From: Anaspis maculata
Taxonomy: Eukaryota; Arthropoda; Insecta; Coleoptera; Scraptiidae
DNA length: 64,000 bases
Assembly: GCA_949128115.1 (NCBI GenBank)
Contig: OX421961.1
Location: 130,079,050 to 130,143,049, forward strand
Direction: 5' to 3'
Shown here: one piece after another, positions 45,321-57,900 of the stretch
Layout of the letters: the number at the start of each line of letters is the position of its first letter
Numbering within the stretch: the stretch's first letter is position 1
The notes under the pieces: generated by a model
What the model was told of the DNA's origin: nothing
Database searches by the model: none
The model's input: the letters and a program-made list of their open reading frames with translations, nothing else
Position numbers and translations under genes: made by a program

Positions 45321-48300
45321 TGGGTTGAAGCCTGAAGTCACGTGGGTTAAAACCTGAACTTTTTGGATAACAATTGTGTCTTTTCTTCTATATTTGTGTT
45401 CGTTCGTCAGATGTTGCGTTTGGAACAAGTAGCTGCCAACATCAGAAGTGGTGACCGATCGTTTCAAAAGTCACGTGGGTCGAAGCCTGAAGTCACGTGG
45501 GTTGGAGCCTGGAGTCACGTGGGTTCAAACCTGAACTTTTTGAATAACAATTTCGTCATTTTTTTTTGATATTTGTGTTCGTTCGTCTGATGTTGCGTTT
45601 GGAACAAGTAGCTGCCAACTCCAAAAGTGGTGACCGATCGTTTTAAAAATCACGTGGGTTGAAGCCTGAAGTCACGTGGGTTGAAGCCTGAAGTCACGTG
45701 GGTTAAAACCCGAACTTTTTGGATAAAAATTGTGTCTTTACTTCTATATTTGTGTTCGTTCGTCAGATGTTGCGTTTGGAACAAGTAGCTGCCAACATCA
45801 AAAGCGGTGACCGATTGTTTTAAAAGTCACGTGGGTTGAAGCCTGAAGTCACGTGGGTTGAAGCCTGGAGTCACGTGGGTTCAAACCTGAAGTCACGTGA
45901 GTTAAATCCTGAACTTTTTGGGTAACAATTGTGTCTTTTTTTCTATATTTGTGTTCGTTCGTCAGATGTTGCGTTTGGAAAGAGTAGCTGCCAACTTTAA
46001 AAGTGGTGACCGATCGTTTTAAAAGTCACGTGGGTTGAAGCCTGAAGTAACGTGGGTTGAAGCCTGAAGTCACGTGGGTTGAAACCTGAACTTTTTGGAT
46101 AACAATTGTGTCTTTTCTTCTATATTTGTGTTCGTTCGTCAGATGTTGCGTTTGGAACAAGTAGCTGCCAACATCAGAAGTGGTGACCGATCGTTTTAAA
46201 AGTCACGTGGGTCGAAGCCTGAAGTCACGTGGGTTGAAGCCTAAAGTCACGTGGATTGAAGCCTGAAGTCACGTGGGTTAAAACCTGAACTTTTTGGATA
46301 ACAATTGTGTCTTTTCTTATAAATTTGTGTTCGTTCGTCAGTTGTTGCGTTTGGAAAGAGTAGCTGCCAACTTCAAAAGTGGTGACCGATCGTTTTAAAA
46401 GTCACGTGGGTTGAAGCCTGAAGTCACGTGGGTTGAAGCCTGATGTCACGTGGGTTGAAACCTGAACTTTTTGGATAACAATTGTGTCTTTACTTCTATA
46501 TTTGTGTTCGTTCGTCAGATGTTGCGTTTGGAACAAGTAGCTGCCAACATCAAAAGTGGTGACCAATCGTTTTAAAAGTCACGTGGGTTGAAGCCTGAAG
46601 TCACGTGGGTTGGAGCCTGGAGTCACGTGGGTTCAAACCTGAAGTTTTTGGGTGACAATTGTGTCTTTTTTTCTATATTTGTGTTCGTTCGTCAGATGTT
46701 GCGTTTGGAAAGAGTAGCTGCCAACTTCAAAAGTGGTGACCGATCGTTTTAAAGGTCACGTGGGTTAAAGCCTGAAGTAACGTGGGTTGAAGCCTGGAGT
46801 CACGTGGGTTAAAACCTGAACTTTTTGGATGACAATTGTGTCTTTTCTTCTATATTTGTGTTCGTTCGTCAGATGTTGCGTTTGGAACAAGTAGCTGCCA
46901 ACATCAGAAGTGGTGACCGATCGTTTCAAAAGTCACGTGGGTCGAAGCCTGAAGTCACGTGGGTTGAAGCCTGAAGTCACGTGGGTTGGAGCCTGGAGTC
47001 ACGTGGGTTCAAACCTGAAGTTTTTGGGTAACAATTGTGTTTTTTTTTCTATATTTTGTTCGTTCGTCAGATGTTGCGTTCGGAAAGAGTAGCTGCCAAC
47101 TTCAAAAGTGGTGACCGATCGTTTCAAAAGTCACGTGGGTTGAAGCCTGGAGTCACGTGGGTTGGGGCCTGGAGTCACGTGGGCTCAAACCAGAACTTTT
47201 TGGATAACAATTGTGTCTTTTTTTCTTTATTTGTGTTCGTTCGTCAGATGTTGCGTTTGGAAAGAGAATCTAACAACTTCAAAAGTGGTGACCGATCGTT
47301 CTCAAAGTCACGTGGGTTGAAGCCTGAAGTCACGTGGGTTGAAGCCTGAAGTAACGTGGGTTGAAGCCTGAAGTCACGTGGGTTAAAACCTGAACTTTTT
47401 GGATAACAATTGTGTCTTTTCTTCTATATTTGTGTTCGTTCGTCAGATGTTGCGTTTGGAACAAGTAGCTGCCAACATCAGAAGTGGTGACCGATCGTTT
47501 TAAAAGTCACGTGGGTCGAAGCCTGAAGTCACGTGGGTTGGAGCCTGGAGTCACGTGGGTTCAAACCTGAATTTTTTGAATAACAATTTCGTCATTTTTT
47601 TTTTATATTTGTGTTCGTTCGTCAGATTTTGCGTTTGGAACAAGTAGCTGCCAACTCCAAAAGTGGTGACCGATCGTTTCAAAAATCACGTGGGTTGAAG
47701 CCTGAAGTCACGTGGGTTGAAGCCTGAAGTCACGTGGGTTAAAACCCGAACTTTTTGGATAAAAATTGTGTCTTTACTTCTATATTTGTGTAAGTTCGTC
47801 AGATGTTGCGTTTGGAACAAGTAGCTGCCAACATCAAAAGCGGTGACCGATCGTTTTAAAAGTCACGTGGGTTGATGCCTGAAGTCACGTGGGTTGAAGC
47901 CTGGAGTCACGTGGGTTCAAACCTGAAGTCACGTGGGTTAAAACCTGAACTTTTTGGGTAACAATTGTGTCTTTTTTTCTATATTTGTGTTCGTTCGTCA
48001 GATGTTGCGTTTGGAAAGAGTAGCTGCCAACTTCAAAAGTGGTGACCGATCGTTTTAAAAGTCACGTGGGTTGAAGCCTGAAGTAACGTGGGTTGAAGCC
48101 TGAAGTCACGTGGGTTAAAACCTGAACTTTTTGGATAACAATTGTGTCTTTTCTTCTATATTTGTGTTCGTTCGTCAGATGTTGCGTTTGGAACAAGTAG
48201 CTGCCAACATCAGAAGTGGTGACCGATCGTTTTAAAAGTCACGTGGGTCGAAGCCTGAAGTCACGTGGGTTGAAGCCTAAAGTCACGTGGATTGAAGCCT

Positions 48301-51300
48301 GAAGTCACGTGGGTTAAAACCTGAACTTTTTGGATAACAATTGTGTCTTTTCTTATAAATTTGTGTTCGTTCGTCAGATGTTGCGTTTGGAAAGAGTAGC
48401 TGCCAACTTCAAAAGTGGTGACCGATCGTTTTCAAAGTCACGTGGGTTGAAGCCTGAAGTAACGTGGGTTGAAGCCTGAAGTCACGTGGGTTAAAACCTG
48501 AACTTTTTGGATAACAATTGTGTCTTTTCTTCTATATTTGTGTTCGTTCGTCAGATGTTGCGTTTGGAACAAGTAGCTGCCAACATCAGAAGTGGTGACC
48601 GATCGTTTCAAAAGTCACGTGGGTCGAAGCCTGAAGTCACGTGGGTTGGAGCCTGGAGTCACGTGGGTTCAAACCTGAACTTTTTGAATAACAATTTCGT
48701 CATTTTTTTTTGATATTTGTGTTCGTTCGTCTGATGTTGCGTTTGGAACAAGTAGCTGCCAACTCCAAAAGTGGTGACCGATCGTTTTAAAAGTCACGTG
48801 GGTTGAAGCCTGAAGTCACGTGGGTTAAAACCTGGACTTTTTGGATAACAATTGTGTCTTTACTTCTATATTGGTGTTCGTTCGTCAGATGTTGCGTTTG
48901 GAACAAGTAGCTGCCAACATCAAAAGTGGTGACCGATCGTTTTAAAAGTCACGTGGGTTGAAGCCTGAAGTCACGTGGGTTGAAGCCTGATGTCACGTGG
49001 GTTGAAACCTGAACTTTTTGGATAACAATTGTGTCTTTACTTCTATATTTGTGTTCGTTCGTCAGATGTTGCGTTTGGAACAAGTAGCTGCCAACATCAA
49101 AAGTGGTGACCAATCGTTTTAAAAGTCACGTGGGTTGAAGCCTGAAGTCACGTGGGTTGGAGCCTGGAGTCACGTGGGTTCAAACCAGAACTTTTTGGAT
49201 AACAATTGTGTCTTTTTTTCTTTATTTGTGTTCGTTCGTCAGATGTTGCGTTTGGAAAGAGTAGCTGCCAACTTCAAAAATGGTGACCGATCGTTTTCAA
49301 AGTCACGTGGGTTGAAGCCTGAAGTCACGTGAGTTGAAGCCTGAAGTCACGTGGGTTGAAGCCTGAAGTCACGTGGGTCAAAACCTGAACTTTTTGGATA
49401 ACAATTGTGTCTTTTCTTTCATATTTGTGTTCGTTCGTCAGATGTTGCGTTTGGAACAAGTAGCTGCCAACATCAAAAGTGGTGACCGATCGTTTTAAAA
49501 GTCACGTGGGTTGAAGCCTGAAGTCACGTGGGTTGGAGCCTGGAGTCACGTGGGTTCAAACCTGAACTTTTTGAATAACAATTTTGTCATTTTTTTTTGA
49601 TATTTGTGTTCGTTCGTCAGATGTTGCGTTTGGAACAAGTAGCTGCCATCTCCAAAAGTGGTGACCGATCGTTTTGAAAGTCACGTGGGTTGAAGCCTGG
49701 AGTCACGTGGGCTGAAGCCTGAAGTCACGTGGGTTGAAGCCTGAAATCACGTGGGTTAAAACCTGAACTTTCTGGATAACAATTGTGTCTTTACTTCTAT
49801 ATTTGTGTTCGTTCGTCAGATGTTACGTTTGGAACAAGTAGCTGCCAACATCAAAAGTGGTGACCGATCGTTTTAAAAGTCACGTGGGTTGAAGCTTGAA
49901 GTCACGTGGGTTGGAGCCTGGAGTCACGTGGGTTCAATCCTGAACTTTTTGGATAACAATTGTGTCTTTTTTATATATTTGTGTTCGTTCGTCAGATGTT
50001 GCGTTTGGTAAGGGTAGCAGCCAACTTCAAAAATGGTGACCGATCGTTTTCAAAGTCACGTGGGTTGGAGCCTGAAGTCACGTGGGTTGAAACCTGAAGT
50101 CACGTGGGTTAAAACCTGAACTTTTTGGATAACAAATTTGTCTTTTCTTCTATATTTGTGTTCGTTCGTCAGATGTTGCGTTTGGAACAAGTAGCTGCCA
50201 ACATCAGAAGTGGTGACCGATCGTTTTAAAAGTCACGTGGGTTCAAGCCTGAAGTCACGTGGGTTGGAGCCTGGAGTCACGTGGGTTCAAACCTGAACTT
50301 TTTGGATAACAATTGTGTCTTTTTTTCTATATTTGTGTTCGTTCGTCAGATGTTGCGTTTGGAGAGAGTAGCTGCCAACTTCAAAAGTGGTGACCGATCG
50401 TTCTCAAAGTCACGTGGGTTGGAGCCTGAAGTCACGTGGGTTGAAGCCTGAAGTAACGTGGGTTGAAGCCTGAAGTCACGTGGGTTAAAACCTGAACTTT
50501 TTGGATAACAATTGTGTCTTTTCTTCTATATTTGTGTTCGTTCGTATGATGTTGCGTTTGGAACAAGTAGCTGCCAACATCAGAAGTGGTGACCGATCGT
50601 TTTAAAAGTCACGTGGGTCGAAGCCTGAAGTCACGTGGGTTGGAGCCTGGAGTCACGTGGGTTAAAACCTGAATTTTTTGAATAACAATTTCGTCATTTT
50701 TTTTTATATTTGTGTTCGTTCGTCAGATTTTGCGTTTGGAACAAGTAGCTGCCAACTCCAAAAGTGGTGACCGATCGTTTTAAAAATCACGTGGGTTGAA
50801 GCCTGAAGTCACGTGGGTTGAAGCCTGAAGTCACGTGGGTTAAAACCCGAACTTTTTGGATAAAAATTGTGTCTTTACTTCTATATTTGTGTTCGTTCGT
50901 CAGACGTTGCGTTTGGAACAAGTAGCTGCCAACATCAGAAGTGGTGACCGATCGTTTCAAAAGTCACGTGGGTCGAAGCCTGAAGTCACGTGGGTTGGAG
51001 CCTGGAGTCACGTGGGTTCAAACCTGAACTTTTTGAATAACAATTTCGTCATTTTTTTTTGATATTTGTGTTCGTTCGTCTGATGTTGCGTTTGGAACAA
51101 GTAGCTGCCAACTCCAAAAGTGGTGACCGATCGTTTTAAAAGTCACGTGGGTTGAAGCCTGAAGTCACGTGGGTTAAAACCTGGACTTTTTGGATAACAA
51201 TTGTGTCTTTACTTCTATATTGGTGTTCGTTCGTCAGATGTTGCGTTTGGAACAAGTAGCTGCCAACATCAAAAGTGGTGACCGATCGTTTTAAAAGTCA

Positions 51301-51984
51301 CGTGGGTTGAAGCCTGAAGTCACGTGGGTTGAAGCCTGATGTCACGTGGGTTGAAACCTGAACTTTTTGGATAACAATTGTGTCTTTACTTCTATATTTG
51401 TGTTCGTTCGTCAGATGTTGCGTTTGGAGCAAGTAGCTGCCAACATCAAAAGTGGTGACCAATCGTTTTAAAAGTCACGTGGGTTGAAGCCTGAAGTCAC
51501 GTGGGTTGGAGCCTGGAGTCACGTGGGTTCAAACCAGAACTTTTTGGATAACAATTGTGTCTTTTTTTCTTTATTTGTGTTCGTTCGTCAGATGTTGCGT
51601 TTGGAAAGAGAATCTAACAACTTCAAAAGTGGTGACCGATCGTTTTCAAAGTCACGTGGGTTGAAGCCTGAAGTAACGTGGGTTGGAGCCTGAAGTCACG
51701 TGGGTTAAAACCTGAACTTTTTGGATAACAATTGTGTCTTTTCTTCCATATTTGTGTTCGTTCGTCAGATGTTGCGTTTGGAACAAGTAGCTGCCAACAT
51801 CAAAAGTGGTGACCGATCGTTTTGAAAGTCACGTGGGTTGAAGCCTGAAGTCACGTGGGTTGGAGCCTGGAGTCACGTGGGTTCAAACCTGAAGTTTTTG
51901 GGTGACAATTGTGTCTTTTTTTCTATATTTGTGTTCGTTCGTCAGATGTTGCGTTTGGAACAAGTAGCTGCCAACATCAGAAGT

Positions 51985-54900
51985 GGTGACCGATCGTTTT
52001 AAAAGTCACGTGGGTCGAAGCCTGAAGTCACGTGGGTTGGAGCCTGGAGTCACGTGGGTTCAAACCTGAACTTTTTGAATAACAATTTCGTCATTTCTTT
52101 TGATATTTTTTTTCGTTCGTCTGATGTTGCGTTTGGAACAAGTAGCTGCCAACTCCAAAAGTGGTGACCGATCGTTTTAAAAGTCACGTGGGTTGAAGCC
52201 TGGAGTCACGTGGGTTGAAGCCTGAAGTCACGTGGGTTAAAACCTGAACTTTTTGGATAACAATTGTGTCTTTACTTCTATATTTGTGTTCGTTCGTCAG
52301 ATGTTGCGTTTGGAACAAGTAGCTGCCAACATCAAAAGTGGTGACCGATCGTTTTAAAAGTCACGTGGGTTGAAGCCTGAAGTCACGTGGGTTGGAGCCT
52401 GGAGTCACGTGGGTTCAAACCTGAAGTTTTTGGGTGACAATTGTGTCTTTTTTTCTATATTTGTGTTCGTTCGTCAGATGTTGCGTTTGGAACAAGTAGC
52501 TGCCAACATCAGAAGTGGTGACCGATCGTTTTAAAAGTCACGTGGGTCGAAGCCTGAAGTCACGTGGGTTGGAGCCTGGAGTCACGTGGGTTCAAACCTG
52601 AACTTTTTGAATAACAATTTCGTCATTTCTTTTGATATTTGTTTTCGTTCGTCTGATGTTGCGTTTGGAACAAGTAGCTGCCAACTCCAAAAGTGGTGAC
52701 CGATCGTTTTAAAAGTCACGTGGGTTGAAGCCTGGAGTCACGTGGGTTGAAGCCTGAAGTCACGTGGGTTAAAACCTGAACTTTTTGGATAACAATTGTG
52801 TCTTTACTTCTATATTTGTGTTCGTTCGTCAGATGTTGCGTTTGGAACAAGTAGCTGCCAACATCAAAAGTGGTGACCGATCGTTTTAAAAGTCACGTGG
52901 GTTAAAGCCTGAAGTCACGTGGGTTGGAGCCTGGAGTCACGTGGGTTCAAACCTGAACTTTTTGGATAACAATTGTGTTTTTTTTTTCTATATTTGTGTT
53001 CGTTCGTCAGATGTTGCGTTTGGAAAGAGTAGCTGCCAACTTCAAAAATGGTGACCGATCGTTTTCAAAGTCACGTGGGTTGAAGCCTGAAGTCACGTGA
53101 GTTGAAGCCTGAAGTCACGTGGGTTGAAGCCTGAAGTCACGTGGGTCAAAACCTGAACTTTTTGGATAACAATTGTGTCTTTTCTTTCATATTTGTGTTC
53201 GTTCGTCAGATGTTGCGTTTGGAACAAGTAGCTGCCAACATCAAAAGTGGTGACCGATCGTTTTAAAAGTCACGTGGGTTGAAGCCTGAAGTCACGTGGG
53301 TTGGAGCCTGGAGTCACGTGGGTTCAAACCTGAAGTTTTTGGGTGACAATTGTGTCTTTTTTTCTATATTTGTGTTCGTTTGTCAGATGTTGCGTTTGGA
53401 AAGAGTAGCTGCCAACTTCAAAAGTGGTGACCGATCGTTTTAAAAGTCACGTGGGTTGAAGCCTGAAGTAACGTGGGTTGAAGCCTGGAGTCACGTGGGT
53501 TAAAAACTGAACTTTTTGGATGACAATTGTGTCTTTTCTTCTGTATTTGTGTTCGTTCGTCAGATGTTGCGTTTGGAACAAGTAGCTGCCAACATCAGAA
53601 GTGGTGACCGATCGTTTCAAAAGTCACGTGGGTCGAAGCCTGAAGTCACGTGGGTTGAAGCCTGAAGTCACGTGGGTTGGAGCCTGGAGTCACGTGGGTT
53701 CAAACCTGAAGTTTTTGGGTAACAATTGTGTTTTTTTCTATATTTTGTTCGTTCGTCAGATGTTGCGTTTGGAAAGAGTAGCTGCCAACTTCAAAAGTGG
53801 TGACCGATCGTTTCAAAAGTCACGTGGGTTGAAGCCTGGAGTCACGTGGGTTGGGGCCTGGAGTCACGTGGGCTCAAACCAGAACTTTTTGGATAACAAT
53901 TGTGTCTTTTTTTCTTTATTTGTGTTCGTTCGTCAGATGTTGCGTTTGGAAAGAGAATCTAACAACTTCAAAAGTGGTGACCGATCGTTTTCAAAGTCAC
54001 GTGGGTTGAAGCCTGAAGTAACGTGGGTTGGAGCCTGAAGTCACGTGGGTTAAAACCTGAACTTTTTGGATAACAATTGTGTCTTTTCTTCCATATTTGT
54101 GTTCGTTCGTCAGATGTTGCGTTTGGAACAAGTAGCTGCCAACATCAAAAGTGGTGACCGATCGTTTTAAAAGTCACGTGGGTTGAAGCCTGAAGTCACG
54201 TGAGTTGGAGCCTGGAGTCACGTGGGTTCAAACCTGAACTTTTTGAATAACAATTCCGTCATTTTTGTTTTGATATTTGTGTTCGTTCGTCAGATGTTGC
54301 GTTTGGAACAAGTAGCTGCCATCTCCAAAAGTGGTGACCGATCGTTTTAAAAGTCACGTGGGTTGAAGCCTGGAGTCACGTGGGTTGAAGCCTGAAGTCA
54401 CGTGGGTTGAAGCCTGAAATCACGTGGGTTAAAACCTGAACTTTTTGGATAACAATTGTGTCTTTACTTCTATATTTGTGTTCGTTCGTCAGATGTTGCG
54501 TTTGGAACAAGTAGCTGCCAACATCAAAAGTGGTGACCGATCGTTTTGAAAGTCACGTGGGTTGAAGCCTGAAGTCACGTGGGTTGGAGCCTGGAGTCAC
54601 GTGGGTTCAAACCTGAAGTTTTTGGGTGACAATTGTGTCTTTTTTCCTATATTTGTGTTCGTTCGTCAGATGTTGCGTTTGGAACAAGTAGCTGCCAACA
54701 TCAGAAGTGGTGACCGATCGTTTTAAAAGTCACGTGGGTCGAAGCCTGAAGTCACGTGGGTTGGAGCCTGGAGTCACGTGGGTTCAAACCTGAACTTTTT
54801 GAATAACAATTTCGTCATTTCTTTTGATATTTGTTTTCGTTCGTCTGATGTTGCGTTTGGAACAAGTAGCTGCCAACTCCAAAAGTGGTGACCGATCGTT

Positions 54901-57900
54901 TTAAAAGTCACGTGTGTTGAAGCCTGAAGTCACGTGGGTTAAAGCCTGAAGTCACGTGGGTTAAAACCTGAACTTTTTGGATAACAATTGTGTCTTTACT
55001 TCTATATTTGTGTTCGTTCGTCAGATGTTGCGTTTGGAACAAGTAGCTGCCAACATCAAAAGTGGTGACCGATCGTTTTAAAAGTCACGTGGGTTGAAGC
55101 CTGAAGTCACGTGGGTTGGAGCCTGGAGTCACGTGGGTTCAAACCTGAACTTTTTGGATAACAATTGTGTTTTTTTTTTCTATATTTGTGTTCGTTCGTC
55201 AGATGTTGCGTTTGGAAAGAGTAGCTGCCAACTTCAAAAATGGTGACCGATCGTTTTCAAAGTCACGTGGGTTGAAGCCTGAAGTCACGTGAGTTGAAGC
55301 CTGAAGTCACGTGGGTTGAAGCCTGAAGTCACGTGGGTCAAAACCTGAACTTTTTGGATAACAATTGTGTCTTTTCTTTCATATTTGTGTTCGTTCGTCA
55401 GATGTTGCGTTTGGAACAAGTAGGTAGCTGCCAACATCAAAAGTGGTGACCGATCGTTTTAAAAGTCACGTGGGTTGAAGCCTGAAGTCACGTGGGTTGG
55501 AGCCTGGAGTCACGTGGGTTCAAACCTGAACTTTTTGAATAACAATTTTGTCATTTTTGTTTTGATATTTGTGTTCGTTCGTCAGATGTTGCGTTTGGAA
55601 CAAGTAGCTGCCATCTCCAAAAGTGGTGACCGATCGTTTTAAAAGTCACGTGGGTTGAAGCCTGGAGTCACGTGGGTTGGAGCCTGAAGTCACGTGGGTT
55701 GAAGCCTGAAATCACGTGGGTTAAAACCTGAACTTTCTGGATAACAATTGTGTCTTTACTTCTATATTTTTGTCCGTTCGTCAGATGTTACGTTTGGAAC
55801 AAGTAGCTGCCAACATCAAAAGTGGTGACCGATCGTTTTAAAAGTGACGTGGGTTGAAGCTTGAAGTCACGTGGGTTGGAGCCTGGAGTCACGTGGGTTC
55901 AATCCTGAACTTTTTGGATAACAATTGTGTCTTTTTTTCTATATTTGTGTTCGTTCGTCAGATGTTGCGTTTGGAGAGAGTAGCTGCCAACTTCAAAAGT
56001 GGTGACCGATCGTTCTCAAAGTCACGTGGGTTGAAGCCTGAAGTCACGTGGGTTGAAGCCTGAAGTAACGTGGGTTGAAGCCTGAAGTCACGTGGGTTAA
56101 AACCTGAACTTTTTGGATAACAATTGTGTCTTTTCTTCTATATTTGTGTTCGTTCGTCAGATGTTGCGTTTGGAACAAGTAGCTGCCAACATCAGAAGTG
56201 GTGACCGATCGTTTTAAAAGTCACGTGGGTCGAAGCCTGAAGTCACGTGGGTTGGAGCCTGGAGTCACGTGGGTTCAAACCTGAATTTTTTGAATAACAA
56301 TTTCGTCATTTTTTTTTTATATTTGTGTTCGTTCGTCAGATTTTGCGTTTGGAACAAGTAGCTGCCAACTCCAAAAGTGGTGACCGATCGTTTCAAAAAT
56401 CACGTGGGTTGAAGCCTGAAGTCACGTGGGTTGAAGCCTGAAGTCACGTGGGTTAAAACCCGAACTTTTTGGATAAAAATTGTGTCTTTACTTCTATATT
56501 TGTGTTCGTTCGTCAGATGTTGCGTTTGGAACAAGTAGCTGCCAACATCAAAAGCGGTGACCGATCGTTTTAAAAGTCACGTGGGTTGAAGCCTGAAGTC
56601 ACGTGGGTTGAAGCCTGAAGTCACGTGGGTTGAAGCCTGGAGTCACGTGGGTTCAAACCTGAAGTCACGTGGGTTAAAACCTGAACTTTTTGGGTAACAA
56701 TTGTGTCTTTTTTTCTATATTTGTGTTCGTTCGTCAGATGTTGCGTTTGGAAAGAGTAGCTGCCAACTTCAAAAGTGGTGACCGATCGTTTTAAAAGTCA
56801 CGTGGGTTGAAGCCTGAAGTAACGTGAGTTGAAGCCTGAAGTCACGTGGGTTAAAACCTGAACTTTTTGGATAACAATTGTGTCTTTTCTTCTATATTTG
56901 TGTTCGTTCGTCAGATGTTGCGTTTGGAACAAGTAGCTGCCAACATCAGAAGTGGTGACCGATCGTTTTAAAAGTCACGTGGGTCGAAGCCTGAAGTCAC
57001 GTGGGTTGAAGCCTAAAGTCACGTGGATTGAAGCCTGAAGTCACGTGGGTTAAAACCTGAACTTTTTGGATAACAATTGTGTCTTTTTTTATAAATTTGT
57101 GTTCGTTCGTCAGATGTTGCGTTTGGAAAGAGTAGCTGCCAACTTCAAAAGTGGTGACCGATCGTTTTCAAAGTCACGTGGGTTGAAGTCTGAAGTAACG
57201 TGGGTTGAAGCCTGAAGTCACGTGGGTTAAAACCTGAACTTTTTGGATAACAATTGTGTCTTTTCTTCTATATTTGTGTTCGTTCGTCAGATGTTGCGTT
57301 TGGAACAAGTAGCTGCCAACATCAGAAGTGGTGACCGATCGTTTCAAAAGTCACGCGGGTTGAAGCCTGAAGTCACGTGGGTTAAAACCTGGACTTTTTG
57401 GATAACAATTGTGTCTTTACTTCTATATTGGTGTTCGTTCGTCAGATGTTGCGTTTGGAACAAGTAGCTGCCAACATCAAAAGTGGTAACCGATCGTTTT
57501 AAAAGTCACGTGGGTTGAAGCCTGAAGTCACGTGGGTTAAAACCTGGACTTTTTGGATAACAATTGTGTCTTTACTTCTATATTGGTGTTCGTTCGTCAG
57601 ATGTTGCGTTTGGAACAAGTAGCTGCCAACATCAAAAGTGGTGACCGATCGTTTTAAAAGTCACGTGGGTTGAAGCCTGAAGTCACGTGGGTTGAAGCCT
57701 GATGTCACGTGGGTTGAAACCTGAACTTTTTGGATAACAATTGTGTCTTTACTTCTATATTTGTGTTCGTTCGTCAGATGTTGCGTTTGGAACAAGTAGC
57801 TGCCAACATCAAAAGTGGTGACCAATCGTTTTAAAAGTCACGTGGGTTGAAGCCTGAAGTCACGTGGGTTGGAGCCTGGAGTCACGTGGGTTCAAACCTG

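Larger units (their letters stand above)
32660..45600 (+). repeat. Left copy of a long-range duplication (offset about 19.3 kb)
   Basis: Landmarks here recur at a constant offset of 19,324 bp, for example 34,277 with 53,601, 36,530 with 55,854, and 38,877 with 58,201. A rare 4-bp insertion giving AAGTAGGTAGCTGCC at 36,096 recurs at 55,420. The offset drops to 19,302 after a 22-bp loss, to 18,770 after about 40.4 kb, and to 18,392 near 44.6 kb. Confidence 0.85.
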
